From G963676795 sp963677215 (lineage in GTDB: Bacteria; Desulfobacterota; Desulfuromonadia; Desulfuromonadales; Geopsychrobacteraceae), in NCBI GenBank assembly GCA_963677215.1, contig OY781919.1, forward strand, positions 3,162,001 to 3,226,000: DNA of 64,000 bases, in the 5' to 3' direction. The notes under the pieces were generated by a model. The model ran no database searches. It saw only the letters and a list, made by a program, of their open reading frames with translations, and was not told the origin of the DNA. The translations under genes were made by a program, and so were the position numbers. Positions within the stretch are counted from its first letter, which is position 1; each line of letters opens with the position of its first letter. Of the stretch, positions 45,701-54,567 are shown piece after piece.

Positions 45701-46614
45701 GTAAGGCTGAGAAAGCCGCTATTCTTGAGGAACCCAGCCAGAATATCTATATCTCCAAGGCCTTTGACCTCGATTTGAGTGTTGCCCGCTTTCCGTTTTT
45801 GAAATCCCACGTCATCGGCGGCAAGGCGGTACTGCCTGTGGCGATGATGGTTGAATGGATGGCCCATGCTGCACTGCACAACAATCCTGGTCTCAAATTT
45901 CAGGGCTTTAACGATCTGCGCGTGTTGAGCGGAGTGAAGCTCGATGCTGACAGCAGCTATACACTGGAACTTCTGACCGGCAAGGCGATCAAGAGTGATG
46001 GCGTCCATGTCGTTCCCGTTGAAATCTCCGGTGTCGATGTACAAGGACGCTCAGTAGCTCACGCCCGGGCGCGTATCCTGCTCGGTGGCAAGCTGCCTGA
46101 GGCTCCGCCGCTGGCACAGCAGGCCCCGCTGCAAGCCTGGACCCGAGATCCCGCCACGCTGTACACCGATAACCGGCTGTTTCATGGGCGCGACTTCTTC
46201 GGTCTCAAGCAGGTCACCGGCTGGTCCCCTGAGGGGATTCAGGCCCGCGCCATCCACGCGCCGTCCCCATCTGAATGGATGGCTGAGCCGCTGCGTGGCA
46301 GCTGGTTTGCCGATCCTCTGGTTCTCGACAGCAGCTTTCAGCTGCTCATCCTCTGGAGTTTCGAGCAGTATCAGGCCGGCTCCCTGCCGGTGGCCGCCGG
46401 ACGTTATCGTCAGTATCGCGCTTTCAGTGCAGAGAACGAAGTTGAAATCCGCGCCTCTATCGTCGAACGGACCAGCAGCCGGGCCAAGGCCAGGATCGAG
46501 TTCGTCGATGCTCAGGACGGCAGCCTGATCGCCCGAATCGACGATTATGAAACCGTTATCGACGGCTCATTGAATCAGACCTTCCAGCGCAATTCCCTGG
46601 CCGGAGCGCATTGA
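39796..46614 (+). CDS. pfaA: PfaA: iterative PUFA synthase, KS-AT-4xACP-KR-DH
   Basis: A 2,272-residue multidomain synthase. KS (about 15-460): Cys215, His350 and His388. AT (about 565-880): GHSYGEL with Ser681. Four tandem ACPs: phosphopantetheine serines in LGIDSIKR at 1139, 1235, 1329 and 1425, about 95 residues apart. KR (about 1690-1960): SGGARG from 1704, Tyr1889. C-terminal PKS-type dehydratase hotdog region (about 1980-2250): His2005 in LKSHVIGG and LFHGRDF. Shewanella PfaA ends with KR, so the added DH resembles the delta-proteobacterial/myxobacterial Pfa2. A His-, Gln- and Pro-rich linker (about 955-1100) separates AT from the ACPs. Translationally coupled on both sides. Confidence 0.93.
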   Translation: MTKSEHQQENIPNIPLAIVGMGCIFPQADNPGAFWTNIKTGVDCISEVPETHWKASDYYDSDPKCPDHVYAKMGGFLSPVKFNPMDYGILPNALEAIDTSQLLGLLAVEQALKDAGYSAEREFDRDQVSVILGVTGTLELVIPLGARLSHPKWREALQDAGVDEELAEDIMQRLSDSYVPWQENSFPGLLGNVVAGRISKHFNFGGTNCVVDAACGSSLSAINLAALELSTGKADMVVTGGIDTFNDIFMYTCFSKTPALSPSGHARPYADDADGTTLGEGLGVVVLKRLADAERDGDRIYAVIKGIGSSSDGRGGAIYEPNANGQTKALRRAYQQGGIEPDSVELIEGHGTGTKVGDAIEVSALKQVFGTADSPWCALGSVKSQIGHTKAAAGSAGIIKAALALYHKVLPQSIKAEQPQQILLDAGSPFYLNSKTRPWISRTGQPRRAGVSALGFGGSNFHCLLEEYRAEKLAVDWNAAVQILPLCWNDEESLAAQLKKLEQVSDWHALRSFAASQRADFSADADRRIVAVVEEQSFSASVVADKLRRLHGQAGEKAFLDTPDGLYFAHGKFDGEVAFLFPGQGAQYPDMLGDLAVQFPEFFSALVGFDGQFADLTEQGPGRFADIIYPPPRFSGEERTRDIEILRQTENAQPAIGAVSFSSAQVLQRFGVVPQAVAGHSYGELVALACAEVLSAEQLFELSRLRGEAMAAGKGDRGSMLAVSAPLETIETFMRGSGLKLVLANRNTPTQGVLSGSTEEIEKAAQLLSDKGITATRLNVAAAFHSELVAPAIAPLSKRLGEMKIAAPQLKVYANTTGVQYPYGEENIKQLLAQQLARPVNFVAEVENLYRQGARIFVEVGPGARLSAMVRTILGSQPHQALALDSSAGKRSGVVDLARLLAQCAALGMPVKLSAWDADFAVSAEPEKKGGLVVELTGANHFKQKAKRPPLARKKDPVSQQSTDNHRPVQAAAETVQPQTQRPAPHDLHQALQVTQQSLATLQNLQAQTARLHQQFLEGQQAATHTFMRLIEQQNALLQGHPLPVAPAVVQQPVAAPQKIQIPVSVAPEQPSSVVVPATAQPGSQLIEPAPDHAVEHQQSGAGQQIAPTLLTIVAEKTGYPVDMLELGMNLDSDLGIDSIKRVEILSALQEALPGSAAISPDDLGRLQTLGEIVAYLDDNSGPVALGADTVSVSSDVAASEVEQALLKVVAEKTGYPVDMLELGMNLDSDLGIDSIKRVEILSVLQEALPDLPAVKPEDLGVLQTLGQIVAHLLAQGGSVSAAVPVASIAVASVAVAETLLRVVAEKTGYPVDMLELDMALDSDLGIDSIKRVEILSALQEALPELPAVKPEDLGVLQTLRQIVEHLEQGAPKSAEHATVAVSRGSLDQNLVAETLLAVIAEKTGYPVEMLELGMSLDADLGIDSIKRVEILSALQEQLPAAPAIKPEHLGTLQTVEQIVEFLTTLSGGDTSVPLLVDGETAAAAGITRQLLEVVPLTSQRATYDFQETPGKEVWISDDGSKLVDAVCQKFIAKQLIPRRIDLAKVVDMSPGVQVAGLVILAPLKGTNDSYLRDAFLAFKRLSEALNKAAISGGGFFASVSRLNGHFGLSSAGSIKDSLSGGLAGLVKTVAHEYPALHCKSIDLASELEIESTAAALVDEIFIEAPLEVGITGRGRFALELKTASLQESETAVPLAEGDLVVVSGGARGVTAEVAVALARCTKATLLLLGRSAEPQAEAAWLQGLTDEQQIKKAILAHAQTVLKPVEADREYRRICANREIRATLERVLKAGGRAIYHCADLRDAAGLRAVISACAAQYGPVKGLIHGAGVLADKLIREKTAEQFEKVYGTKISGLRNLLASVDPAQLKILVMFSSSTGRFGRIGQVDYAVANEVLNKIAQQQAQQNPDCRVVSPNWGPWDGGMVNAGLKKVFASEGIEVIDLAAGSSYLMQELSTPTGGAVEVVILGGKAEKAAILEEPSQNIYISKAFDLDLSVARFPFLKSHVIGGKAVLPVAMMVEWMAHAALHNNPGLKFQGFNDLRVLSGVKLDADSSYTLELLTGKAIKSDGVHVVPVEISGVDVQGRSVAHARARILLGGKLPEAPPLAQQAPLQAWTRDPATLYTDNRLFHGRDFFGLKQVTGWSPEGIQARAIHAPSPSEWMAEPLRGSWFADPLVLDSSFQLLILWSFEQYQAGSLPVAAGRYRQYRAFSAENEVEIRASIVERTSSRAKARIEFVDAQDGSLIARIDDYETVIDGSLNQTFQRNSLAGAH

Positions 46615-46615
46615 T

Positions 46616-49600
46616 ATGGCAAAACATCAGGCGGTTGCCATCGTCGCCATCGGAGCTGAATTCCCCGGTGCTGACAGCCTGGCCCGGTTTTGGGAGAATG
46701 TCAGTTCGGGCCATTGTGCCGCCAGTGAACCGGCGCAGGGGCGTTGGCTGCTCGATGTCGATGAGGTCTATGCACCGGAGGTGGGGAAAGCCGATCATGT
46801 CTACTCGCGCAAGGCCTGTTTTCTGGCCGATGAGCCTGACAAGCGTGCCATCCCGGGGCTTGAACTCGATGGCGACTTTGTCGAAGCGCTCGATCCAATG
46901 TTCCGTCTGTTGCTGCGTGTCGGGCAGCAGACCCTGGGAGATGCCAGGAGTAAGCTGAACGAACGGAGCAGGGCCGGGGTCATTATCGGCAACCTGGCGC
47001 TGCCGAGTGAAAAGTCGTCGGCGCTGGCCCGTGAATATCTCGGCAGGACCTTCAGCGAGAAACTGGCGGATGTCTCTCTGCGTTGGCCGGAACCACCGAC
47101 TCACCCGCTCAATCACTTTGTCGCCGGTCTGCCTGCCGGTCTGCTGGCCAAAGTGCTCGGCTTTCACGGCAGTTGCTTTACTCTGGATGCGGCCTGCGCC
47201 TCTTCCCTCTATGCGGTGAAACTGGCCAGTGACGAACTGCTCAGCGGTCGGGCGGATGTCATGTTGGCCGGCGGTCTGTCGCGTCCCGATTCCCTTTATA
47301 CCCAGATGGGGTTTTCCCAGCTGCGGGCTCTTTCGCCGGACGGCGTCTGCTCCCCCTTCGACGCCAAGGGGAACGGCCTGGTTGTTGGTGAGGGCTGCGG
47401 GCTGGTGCTGCTGAAGCGTCTTGAAGACGCGCTGCGTGACGGTGATCAGATCTATGCTGTCATCCGTGGGGCCGGGCTCTCTAACGATCGCAGCGGTAAC
47501 CTGTTGGCCCCGTCGAGCGAAGGCCAACTGCGCGCCATGCAGGCCGCCTACCGCGAAGCCGGATGGACTCCAGATGCCGTTGATCATATCGAATGTCACG
47601 CCACAGGCACTCCGGTCGGTGACGCTGTCGAGTTTTCCAGCCTGCGTCAGCTCTGGCATGGTCACAAGGGGCACTGTGTGCTCGGTTCGGTCAAGGCGAA
47701 TATCGGTCATTTGCTGACTGCGGCGGGCTCGGCGGCGTTGATCAAAACTCTGCTGGCGCTGAAACATAAAACTTTGCCGCAGATGGCCAATTTTTCCTCA
47801 CCGGCCACCGATGTCGATCTGGAAAACAGTCCGTTCCGCATCCTCTCTCAGTCCCAGCCCTGGGAACGGCGCAGACCGGATGCTCCGCGCCGTGCTGCGG
47901 TCAGCGCCTTCGGTTTTGGCGGAATCAATGCTCATCTGCTGCTCGAGGAATGGTTGCCGGAAAAAGCGCAAAAGGGGACAGTGCGTCATCATCCGGCCTT
48001 TCAGCCGAAACCCAAGCCGCTGGCGATTGTCGGAATGGCCGCACAGCTTGGCGACATTGCAACTTTGGATGAACTGGAAGTGCGGCTTTGGCAGCGCCGC
48101 GAATCGGCGGCACTGCCGCCTGACAACTGGTGGGGAGCTGAAAACAGTACCTGGTTGCGTGATGCCGGTTTCCGCGCGGACGATTTCGCCGGTTACCGTA
48201 TTCCTGAGGTTTCAGCCCGGCCGGGTGAATTTCGGATCCCTCCAAACGAAATCGCTGAAATCCTGCCTCGTCAGTTGTTGATGCTCAAGGTTGCCGCAAA
48301 TGCCCTCAGGGATGCGAAAATCGACAAGGACGATCATCCGTTCACCGGAGTTTATATCGGCTGTGGGATCGATCTCAATGCGACGAATTTCAGCTTTCGC
48401 TGGGGGTTACGCAGATATGCCAGAGACTGGGCCGACCAGCTTGGTCTAGTCCAGAGCGATGCCGAGTTTCGGAGCTGGCTTGATGGGCTGCGCGATCAGG
48501 CCGGTCCGCCACTGACGGCCAACCGGACGATGGGTGCTCTGGGGAGTACGGTCGCCAGCCGGATCGCCAAGGAGTTCCACATCGGCGGACCCAGCTTCAC
48601 CCTGTCCAGTGAAGAGAATTCAGGACTCAAAGCCCTCGAGACGGCTTTTCACGCCCTGCAGTCGGAGTCGATCAACCGTGCCCTGGTCGGTTCGGTCGAG
48701 CTGGCCGGTGAGCTGCGGGCCGCACTCTGCAGACAGCAGCTGATCGAGGACAAGGACGAGGTCCCGGTCGGCGAGGGGGCCGTTGCGCTGGTACTCAAGC
48801 GCCTCGATGACGCCCGACGCGATGGTGACCGGATTTATGCTCTGATCGACAACGTGGCATCAGCCAACGCCGGAGATCCGCTGCAGATCACTCCAGCCAC
48901 CGATGCGCTGAGTTTGTCGCTTGAGCGGACCCTGCGCGGACTGCCAGCGGGTGCCGCTGTGTCGCACGTTGAGCTTGCGACGACCAACCGCAAAAATGCC
49001 GCAGAGCTCGAATTGGCTCAGCTCAACGAGCAACTGTCTGCGCCCTTTCATCTGGGCTGGATCTCCGTTGCGACCGGTTATGCCGGAGCGGTCAGCGGTC
49101 TTGCCGCGGTGGCCAAGTCGGCACTGATGCTGAAGTCGAAAAAGCTGTTGCCAACCGAAACGGAACACTTGAAAGCCCTGACCAATGAGCGGACCTATAC
49201 CAGCTCTGTTGCCCAGTACTGGCTCACCAATAAAGGGCAGCTGCGCAGGGCGCTGGTTGGTTCGTTGGGGAGCGAAGGGAGCAGTTCGCATGTTCTTTTA
49301 AGTGAGGATCCGCAACAGCAGGCTGATTTACAGCCTCTCCTTAGTTCTGATCAGCTGTTCGTGCTCGGTGCCGACAGCATCGACGGGCTTCAGGATGAGC
49401 TCGGTGGACTGCGTCAGATACTGGAAAAAAATCCAGAACAGTCGTTGCAGGTGTTGGCAAGTGATTGGTTTCGCCTGCAAACCGGCAGCCCTGATGCCAA
49501 GGTTGCCCGGATCAGCCTGATCGCCAATGATCTGGAGATGCTCAGGGAGCAGCTCGCTTTCGTCGAACAGCGTCTAAAACAGCAGCCTGCCACGCCGATC

Positions 49601-52600
49601 GGCTTCGGCACTGACAGGCAACTACGTCCAGCGCTTAAAGATCGGGTTTATTACGCTCCTGAAAAGCTGGCAGAGAAGGGAAGGATCGCCTTTATTTTTC
49701 CTGGTTCCGGCAATCACTATGCGCAGATGGGGAGCGAGCTTTCAGCCCTGTGGCCCGGAGTCTATGCCCGTCAGGAGCAAGAGAACAGGCGACTGGCCGA
49801 TCAGTATTTGCCCTGGTTGCTGCGCCGGGAGCAGATCGATGGCTCGCTGGATGACAATCATAACGCACTGGTGATTTCCCACGTGGCGCTCTGTACGGCA
49901 CTCTCCGACCTGGTGCGTTCCTTTGGCATCGAACCGCGTCTGGTCAGCGGCTACAGTCTGGGAGAGTCCTCGGGGCTGTTTGCCACTAGGGCCTGGCGCG
50001 ACCGTGATGCCATGTTGCAGCGGCTTGAGAATTCCCGGTTGTTTGTCGACGAACTGGCCGGGTCCTGTAAGGCGGCCAGACGGATCTGGAACCTGCCCAG
50101 GGAGTTCCCGATTGACTGGCATCTGGGGATCGTCAACCTCCCTGAAGAGCGGGTGCGCGGTGCCCTGCAGGGAAAGGATCAGGTTTATCTGTTGATCGTC
50201 AACAGCTATCGCGAGGTGGTCATCGGCGGCAATCGCCCTCAGGTCGAAGCCTTGGTTGCTGAACTGGGCTGCCATTTCATTCCCTTGACCGGGGTGACGA
50301 CCGTGCACTGCGAGGTGGTCAACGCTGTGGCTGATGCCTATCGTTCTCTACACATGTTTCAGGTTTACCCGCCGCAGGGGATCGATTACTACAGCTGCGC
50401 ACTCGGCAAGAAATATCCGTTGACCAGCAGTCATGCCGCCGACGTTATTCTCGCGCAGGCCCAGGACAGCATCAACTATCCGCGGGTTATCGAGCAGCTC
50501 TATGCTGACGGAGCTCGGATTTTTATCGAGGTAGGTCCAGGCAATTCCTGTTCGCGGATGATCGGCAGCATTCTTGAGGGGCGCGAGCATCTGGCGATAC
50601 CGACTTGCGTTCAGGGGCAGGACGCCGCCCTGCAGATTCTTGGACTACTGGGGCGTTGCTATGCGCAAGGGGTCAAGCTGCAACTCGATTCGCTCTTTGA
50701 CAATGCTGCGAAAGAGAAAGAGTCTGTTGATGGGGACTTGTCTGGAGCGAAAATAACCCTGGTAACGGGCGCAGAAGCGTTTCAGTTGAATTTGATTGAA
50801 ATGAAAAATAATAACATAAAAACAGATATTAAGATCGTTAATGATCAACCTTTGCATGAAGTTTGCGGAATTCCCGCCGCTACCCGGGCTGTTGCTTCGC
50901 ATACGACTCAGATGGTTGCTACTGAGGCTGCTCAAGGCTCGATCAGTCTGTTTGCCCAGTATGAAAATGTGCTGAACCAGCAGGCCCAGGCGCATGAAAC
51001 CTACCTGAATTTTTCACGCCAGCTTGAACAGGCGGTAGAGAAGAATATCGAGCTGCAGATGCAGCTTCTCGGGCAGATGCAGCAGCAGGGCCTGCCTATC
51101 GCAGTAGATCAGGCTGTCGTCAGTCCGGTTCAGGTGCCAGCGCAGCAGAAATCTCAGGTCGTCTTTGACCGTACCATGTGCCTAGAGTTTGCCACAGGCT
51201 CGGTGGCGAGGATGCTAGGTCCTGAGTTTGCAGAGGTCGACAGTTATCCGACCCGCGTGCGTCTGCCGGATGAGCCGCTGATGCTTGTCGACCGGATCGT
51301 CGTCCTTGAAGGGGAGGCCAGATCGCTGAGCTATGGTCGGGTGGTGACAGAACACGATGTGACCTGGGGTCGCTGGTACCTTGACGGCGGACGGATCCCG
51401 ACCTGTGTCGCCGTCGAAGCGGGGCAGGCAGACCTGTTCCTTTCTGGATACTTGGGGATCGATTTTGTCAGTAAGGGGAAAGCGGTCTACCGTCTGCTCG
51501 ATGCAGTGGTAACCTTCCATCGCAGCCTGCCGGTGCCGGGGGAGGTGATCCGTTACGATATCAAGATCGAACGCTTCTTTCGTCAGGATCAGACCTACCT
51601 GTTCAAGTTCAACTTTGAGGGAACAGTCAACGGTGAACCGTTGCTGTCGATGCGCGACGGCTGTGCCGGGTTCTTTACGGCTGAAGAGTTGGCTGCTGGC
51701 AAGGGAATCGTTCACACCCGGCTCGATCTGTTACCGCAGCCGGGTAAGCTGCCTGACGATTGGTGTGAGCCGGTGGCGCTCAAAGAGGAGGTTTATAACG
51801 AAGTCCAGATCGACGCTCTCTACCGGGGGGATCTGGCGACCTGCTTTGGCGTTCCTTTCGATCGACTGTCCTTGCAGCGTCCCTATACGCTGCCGGGCGG
51901 CAAGCTCAAGCTGGTCGATCGGGTGACAAAGCTCGATCCGCATGGTGGCCGTTATGGCCTGGGGCAGATCAGCGCCGAGATGGATATAGACCCCGAGGAC
52001 TGGTTCCTGACCTGTCATTTCGTCGATGACCGGGTCATGCCGGGCACCCTTATGTATGAATGCTGCATGCACACGCTGCGCATCTTCCTGCTGCGCCTCG
52101 GCTGGGTCGGCGAAGAGGGGACAACCTGGTGCGAGCCGGTGCCCGGGGTGGCCAGCGGCCTGAAATGCCGCGGCCAGGTCATCGAGGAGACCAGAACAGT
52201 CACTTACCAGGTCAGTATCAAGGAACTGGGCTACCGCCCGGAACCCTATGCCATAGTCGATGCCCTGATGTACGCCGACGGCAAGGCGATCGTCGAGATT
52301 CCGTCGATGTCGGTGCAACTGGCCGGACTTGATCGCGGCATGATCGAAGCGCTGTGGAGCTCTGCACCTGATGCGCAGCCAGGTCCCGCCAAGCAGGTTC
52401 TCTACGATCGGGAGCGGATTACGGCTTTTGCCATCGGCGACCCGTCCTATGCCTTCGGCGAGAAGTACCGTATCTTCGACAAACAGCGCCGCATCGCCCG
52501 CTTGCCTGGCCCGCCGTTTCAGTTCATCGACCGGATCGTCGCTGTGACCGGCGAACCCTGGGTGCTCAAGGCCGAGGCAACGGTTGAGGCGGAGTACGAT

Positions 52601-53470
52601 GTGCCGGACGATGCCTGGTACTTTGCCGCCGCAGGGCAAGCGACCATGCCATTTGCGGTATTGCTCGAAATCGGCCTGCAGCCCTGTGGCTGGCTGGCGG
52701 CCTACCTGGGCTCGGCGCTGACCAGCGAAGTCGACCTGTCGTTTCGTAATCTTGATGGCAATGCGGTACAGCACCGGCCGGTGACGGCAGAGAGCGGGAG
52801 CCTGACCATCAAGGTGACCATGACCCGGGTTTCGAGCAGTGCCGGTATGATTATTCAAAACTACGATTTTGCCGTCTACGACAGTGAAGGTCTGGTCTAT
52901 GGCGGTGATACAGTGTTTGGTTTCTTTTCGCAAGCTTCGCTGGCCCAGCAGGTCGGTGTCCGCGGAGCGGCTCTTTATCAGCCGGCAGCAGAGGAGCTGT
53001 CCCGGGCACAGCGCTTTGCTTATCCTCAGGGTTTACCCTTCCCGGAACAGAAGCTGCGGATGGTCGATGTGGTCGATCATTATGACCCTCTCGGTGGTAC
53101 CCATGGGTTGGGTTTCATCCGCGGCCTGAAGCGGGTTGATCCCGAGGAGTGGTTCTTCAGGGCTCACTTCTATCAGGATCCGGTCTGTCCGGGATCGCTG
53201 GGGCTGGAATCATTCCTGCAGCTGCTCAAGGTCTTTGCCGCAAAACGTTGGGGGGCGGAGCCGACCAGCCGTTTTGAAGCTGTCGCCATCGCTGCCAAGC
53301 ACAGCTGGAATTACCGTGGACAGATTGTCCCGAGTAACGATCAGGTTGTCATCGAGGCAATGATCACGGCTATCGACGATGAGCAGCGAGTGATTCGGGC
53401 CGATGGGTATCTTGCCGTTGACGGCAAGGTGATCTATCAGCTTAAGGATTTTAGTCTGCGTGTGTTATAA
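46616..53470 (+). CDS. pfaC: PfaB/C fusion: KS-CLF-AT-DH-DH subunit of the PUFA synthase
   Basis: A 2,284-residue protein. KS (about 5-450): Cys194 in LDAACASSLYA. CLF (about 465-900): KS-like, but the Cys position is Glu667 (SSEENSG). AT (about 1010-1340): GYSLGES with Ser1114, corresponding to PfaB. A low-GC linker at about 1390-1410 follows. Two FabA-like dehydratases, each a double hotdog (about 1510-1890 and 1930-2284), have His1801 (HFVDDRVMPG) and His2184 (HFYQDPVCPG). Many bacteria encode PfaB and PfaC separately; here they are fused, as in myxobacterial Pfa3, but without the terminal acylglycerolphosphate acyltransferase. It starts 1 nt after pfaA. Expected to set chain length and introduce cis double bonds. 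Confidence 0.92.
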   Translation: MAKHQAVAIVAIGAEFPGADSLARFWENVSSGHCAASEPAQGRWLLDVDEVYAPEVGKADHVYSRKACFLADEPDKRAIPGLELDGDFVEALDPMFRLLLRVGQQTLGDARSKLNERSRAGVIIGNLALPSEKSSALAREYLGRTFSEKLADVSLRWPEPPTHPLNHFVAGLPAGLLAKVLGFHGSCFTLDAACASSLYAVKLASDELLSGRADVMLAGGLSRPDSLYTQMGFSQLRALSPDGVCSPFDAKGNGLVVGEGCGLVLLKRLEDALRDGDQIYAVIRGAGLSNDRSGNLLAPSSEGQLRAMQAAYREAGWTPDAVDHIECHATGTPVGDAVEFSSLRQLWHGHKGHCVLGSVKANIGHLLTAAGSAALIKTLLALKHKTLPQMANFSSPATDVDLENSPFRILSQSQPWERRRPDAPRRAAVSAFGFGGINAHLLLEEWLPEKAQKGTVRHHPAFQPKPKPLAIVGMAAQLGDIATLDELEVRLWQRRESAALPPDNWWGAENSTWLRDAGFRADDFAGYRIPEVSARPGEFRIPPNEIAEILPRQLLMLKVAANALRDAKIDKDDHPFTGVYIGCGIDLNATNFSFRWGLRRYARDWADQLGLVQSDAEFRSWLDGLRDQAGPPLTANRTMGALGSTVASRIAKEFHIGGPSFTLSSEENSGLKALETAFHALQSESINRALVGSVELAGELRAALCRQQLIEDKDEVPVGEGAVALVLKRLDDARRDGDRIYALIDNVASANAGDPLQITPATDALSLSLERTLRGLPAGAAVSHVELATTNRKNAAELELAQLNEQLSAPFHLGWISVATGYAGAVSGLAAVAKSALMLKSKKLLPTETEHLKALTNERTYTSSVAQYWLTNKGQLRRALVGSLGSEGSSSHVLLSEDPQQQADLQPLLSSDQLFVLGADSIDGLQDELGGLRQILEKNPEQSLQVLASDWFRLQTGSPDAKVARISLIANDLEMLREQLAFVEQRLKQQPATPIGFGTDRQLRPALKDRVYYAPEKLAEKGRIAFIFPGSGNHYAQMGSELSALWPGVYARQEQENRRLADQYLPWLLRREQIDGSLDDNHNALVISHVALCTALSDLVRSFGIEPRLVSGYSLGESSGLFATRAWRDRDAMLQRLENSRLFVDELAGSCKAARRIWNLPREFPIDWHLGIVNLPEERVRGALQGKDQVYLLIVNSYREVVIGGNRPQVEALVAELGCHFIPLTGVTTVHCEVVNAVADAYRSLHMFQVYPPQGIDYYSCALGKKYPLTSSHAADVILAQAQDSINYPRVIEQLYADGARIFIEVGPGNSCSRMIGSILEGREHLAIPTCVQGQDAALQILGLLGRCYAQGVKLQLDSLFDNAAKEKESVDGDLSGAKITLVTGAEAFQLNLIEMKNNNIKTDIKIVNDQPLHEVCGIPAATRAVASHTTQMVATEAAQGSISLFAQYENVLNQQAQAHETYLNFSRQLEQAVEKNIELQMQLLGQMQQQGLPIAVDQAVVSPVQVPAQQKSQVVFDRTMCLEFATGSVARMLGPEFAEVDSYPTRVRLPDEPLMLVDRIVVLEGEARSLSYGRVVTEHDVTWGRWYLDGGRIPTCVAVEAGQADLFLSGYLGIDFVSKGKAVYRLLDAVVTFHRSLPVPGEVIRYDIKIERFFRQDQTYLFKFNFEGTVNGEPLLSMRDGCAGFFTAEELAAGKGIVHTRLDLLPQPGKLPDDWCEPVALKEEVYNEVQIDALYRGDLATCFGVPFDRLSLQRPYTLPGGKLKLVDRVTKLDPHGGRYGLGQISAEMDIDPEDWFLTCHFVDDRVMPGTLMYECCMHTLRIFLLRLGWVGEEGTTWCEPVPGVASGLKCRGQVIEETRTVTYQVSIKELGYRPEPYAIVDALMYADGKAIVEIPSMSVQLAGLDRGMIEALWSSAPDAQPGPAKQVLYDRERITAFAIGDPSYAFGEKYRIFDKQRRIARLPGPPFQFIDRIVAVTGEPWVLKAEATVEAEYDVPDDAWYFAAAGQATMPFAVLLEIGLQPCGWLAAYLGSALTSEVDLSFRNLDGNAVQHRPVTAESGSLTIKVTMTRVSSSAGMIIQNYDFAVYDSEGLVYGGDTVFGFFSQASLAQQVGVRGAALYQPAAEELSRAQRFAYPQGLPFPEQKLRMVDVVDHYDPLGGTHGLGFIRGLKRVDPEEWFFRAHFYQDPVCPGSLGLESFLQLLKVFAAKRWGAEPTSRFEAVAIAAKHSWNYRGQIVPSNDQVVIEAMITAIDDEQRVIRADGYLAVDGKVIYQLKDFSLRVL

Positions 53471-53526
53471 CGCAATATTGATAATTTATTCTCATTACAA
53501 AGATGAACTGATTTGAAAAGTTGAGT

Positions 53527-54567
53527 ATGAAATATTCACGTGTCTATATCGAAGCGGTCGGTTATGAACTGGGACCGGTGGTGGTGACCTCCGCCGAACT
53601 GGAGAAGCGTCTCGAGCCCCTTTACCAGAAGCTGCATATATCACCTGGACAACTCGAAGCGCTGACCGGTATCAGGGAACGGCGCTGGTGGCGGCCGGGA
53701 ACGCCGATCTCAGAAGGAGCGATTGCCGCCGCGCGCAAAGCACTGGCAGAGCGCGAGGTGTCCGCCGAGGATCTGGGGGCTGTCGTCTATACTGGGGTCT
53801 GCCGGGAGGATTATGAGCCGGCGACCGCCTGCAATATAGCCTCTGCTCTTGGCGTGCAGGGGAACGCGGCTGTCTACGATATCTCAAACGCCTGCCTCGG
53901 CGTTCTTAACGGCGTTCTTGACGTGGCTAATCGAATCGAGCTGGGACAGATCCGAGCCGGACTTGTTGTCGCTTGTGAGAGTTCGCGGGAAATTGTCGAG
54001 GTGATGATCGCCGAGATGCTGGAGAAGTCGTCGATGGAATTTTTCAGCAAGTCGCTGGCGACCCTGACCGGCGGCTCCGGTGCTGCTGCTGTGCTTCTGA
54101 CCGATGGCTCCTTTTCGCCGAAAAGGCGTCCGCGTCTGTTGGGGGGCGTCAACCTGGCCGAACCGCAGTTCAATCAGCTCTGCCGCTGGGGGGTGCGTAA
54201 AGAAGGGGAGCAGCACAAGCCCTATATGCGCACCGATGCCGTTGCCGTCATGAAGCATGGTGTTGAGCTCGGCAAACGCACCTGGGATGCTTTTTCCCGC
54301 GAGCTGGAACTGACAGCAGCGAGTATTGACAAGGTGATCTGCCATCAGGTCGGTGAGGCTCATCAGAAGCTGATTCTACAGACGATCGGTCTCGATCCGG
54401 ACAAGGATTTCACGACCTTTGAATTCCTCGGTAACATGGGGACCGTCTCCCTGCCGATCACGGCAGCTATCGCCAAGGAGCGCGATGAGTTGCGCGCCGG
54501 TGATCTGGTCGGTTTCCTGGGCATTGGCAGCGGTCTGAACTGTCTGATGATGGCGATCCAATGGTAA
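53527..54567 (+). CDS. oleA: OleA: head-to-head acyl condensing thiolase
   Basis: A 346-residue thiolase-fold enzyme that condenses two acyl-CoA/ACP chains to a 2-alkyl-3-ketoacid. Counting from a TTG at 53521, the nucleophile is Cys125 (SNACLG), Glu99 lies 26 residues before it (the spacing of the base Glu in Xanthomonas OleA), and His275 and Asn305 complete the site (CHQVG, GNMGTVS). This Glu separates OleA from ordinary FabH. ATG 53527 is preferred as start; no strong ribosome-binding site is seen. A 56-nt AT-rich gap separates it from pfaC. It overlaps oleB by 7 nt. Confidence 0.9.
   Translation: MKYSRVYIEAVGYELGPVVVTSAELEKRLEPLYQKLHISPGQLEALTGIRERRWWRPGTPISEGAIAAARKALAEREVSAEDLGAVVYTGVCREDYEPATACNIASALGVQGNAAVYDISNACLGVLNGVLDVANRIELGQIRAGLVVACESSREIVEVMIAEMLEKSSMEFFSKSLATLTGGSGAAAVLLTDGSFSPKRRPRLLGGVNLAEPQFNQLCRWGVRKEGEQHKPYMRTDAVAVMKHGVELGKRTWDAFSRELELTAASIDKVICHQVGEAHQKLILQTIGLDPDKDFTTFEFLGNMGTVSLPITAAIAKERDELRAGDLVGFLGIGSGLNCLMMAIQW

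Noticed and set aside
53521..54567. Ordinary FabH (ketoacyl-ACP synthase III) instead of OleA
   Set aside because: Glu99 sits 26 residues before Cys125, as the base Glu does in OleA, and oleB, oleC and oleD follow directly.
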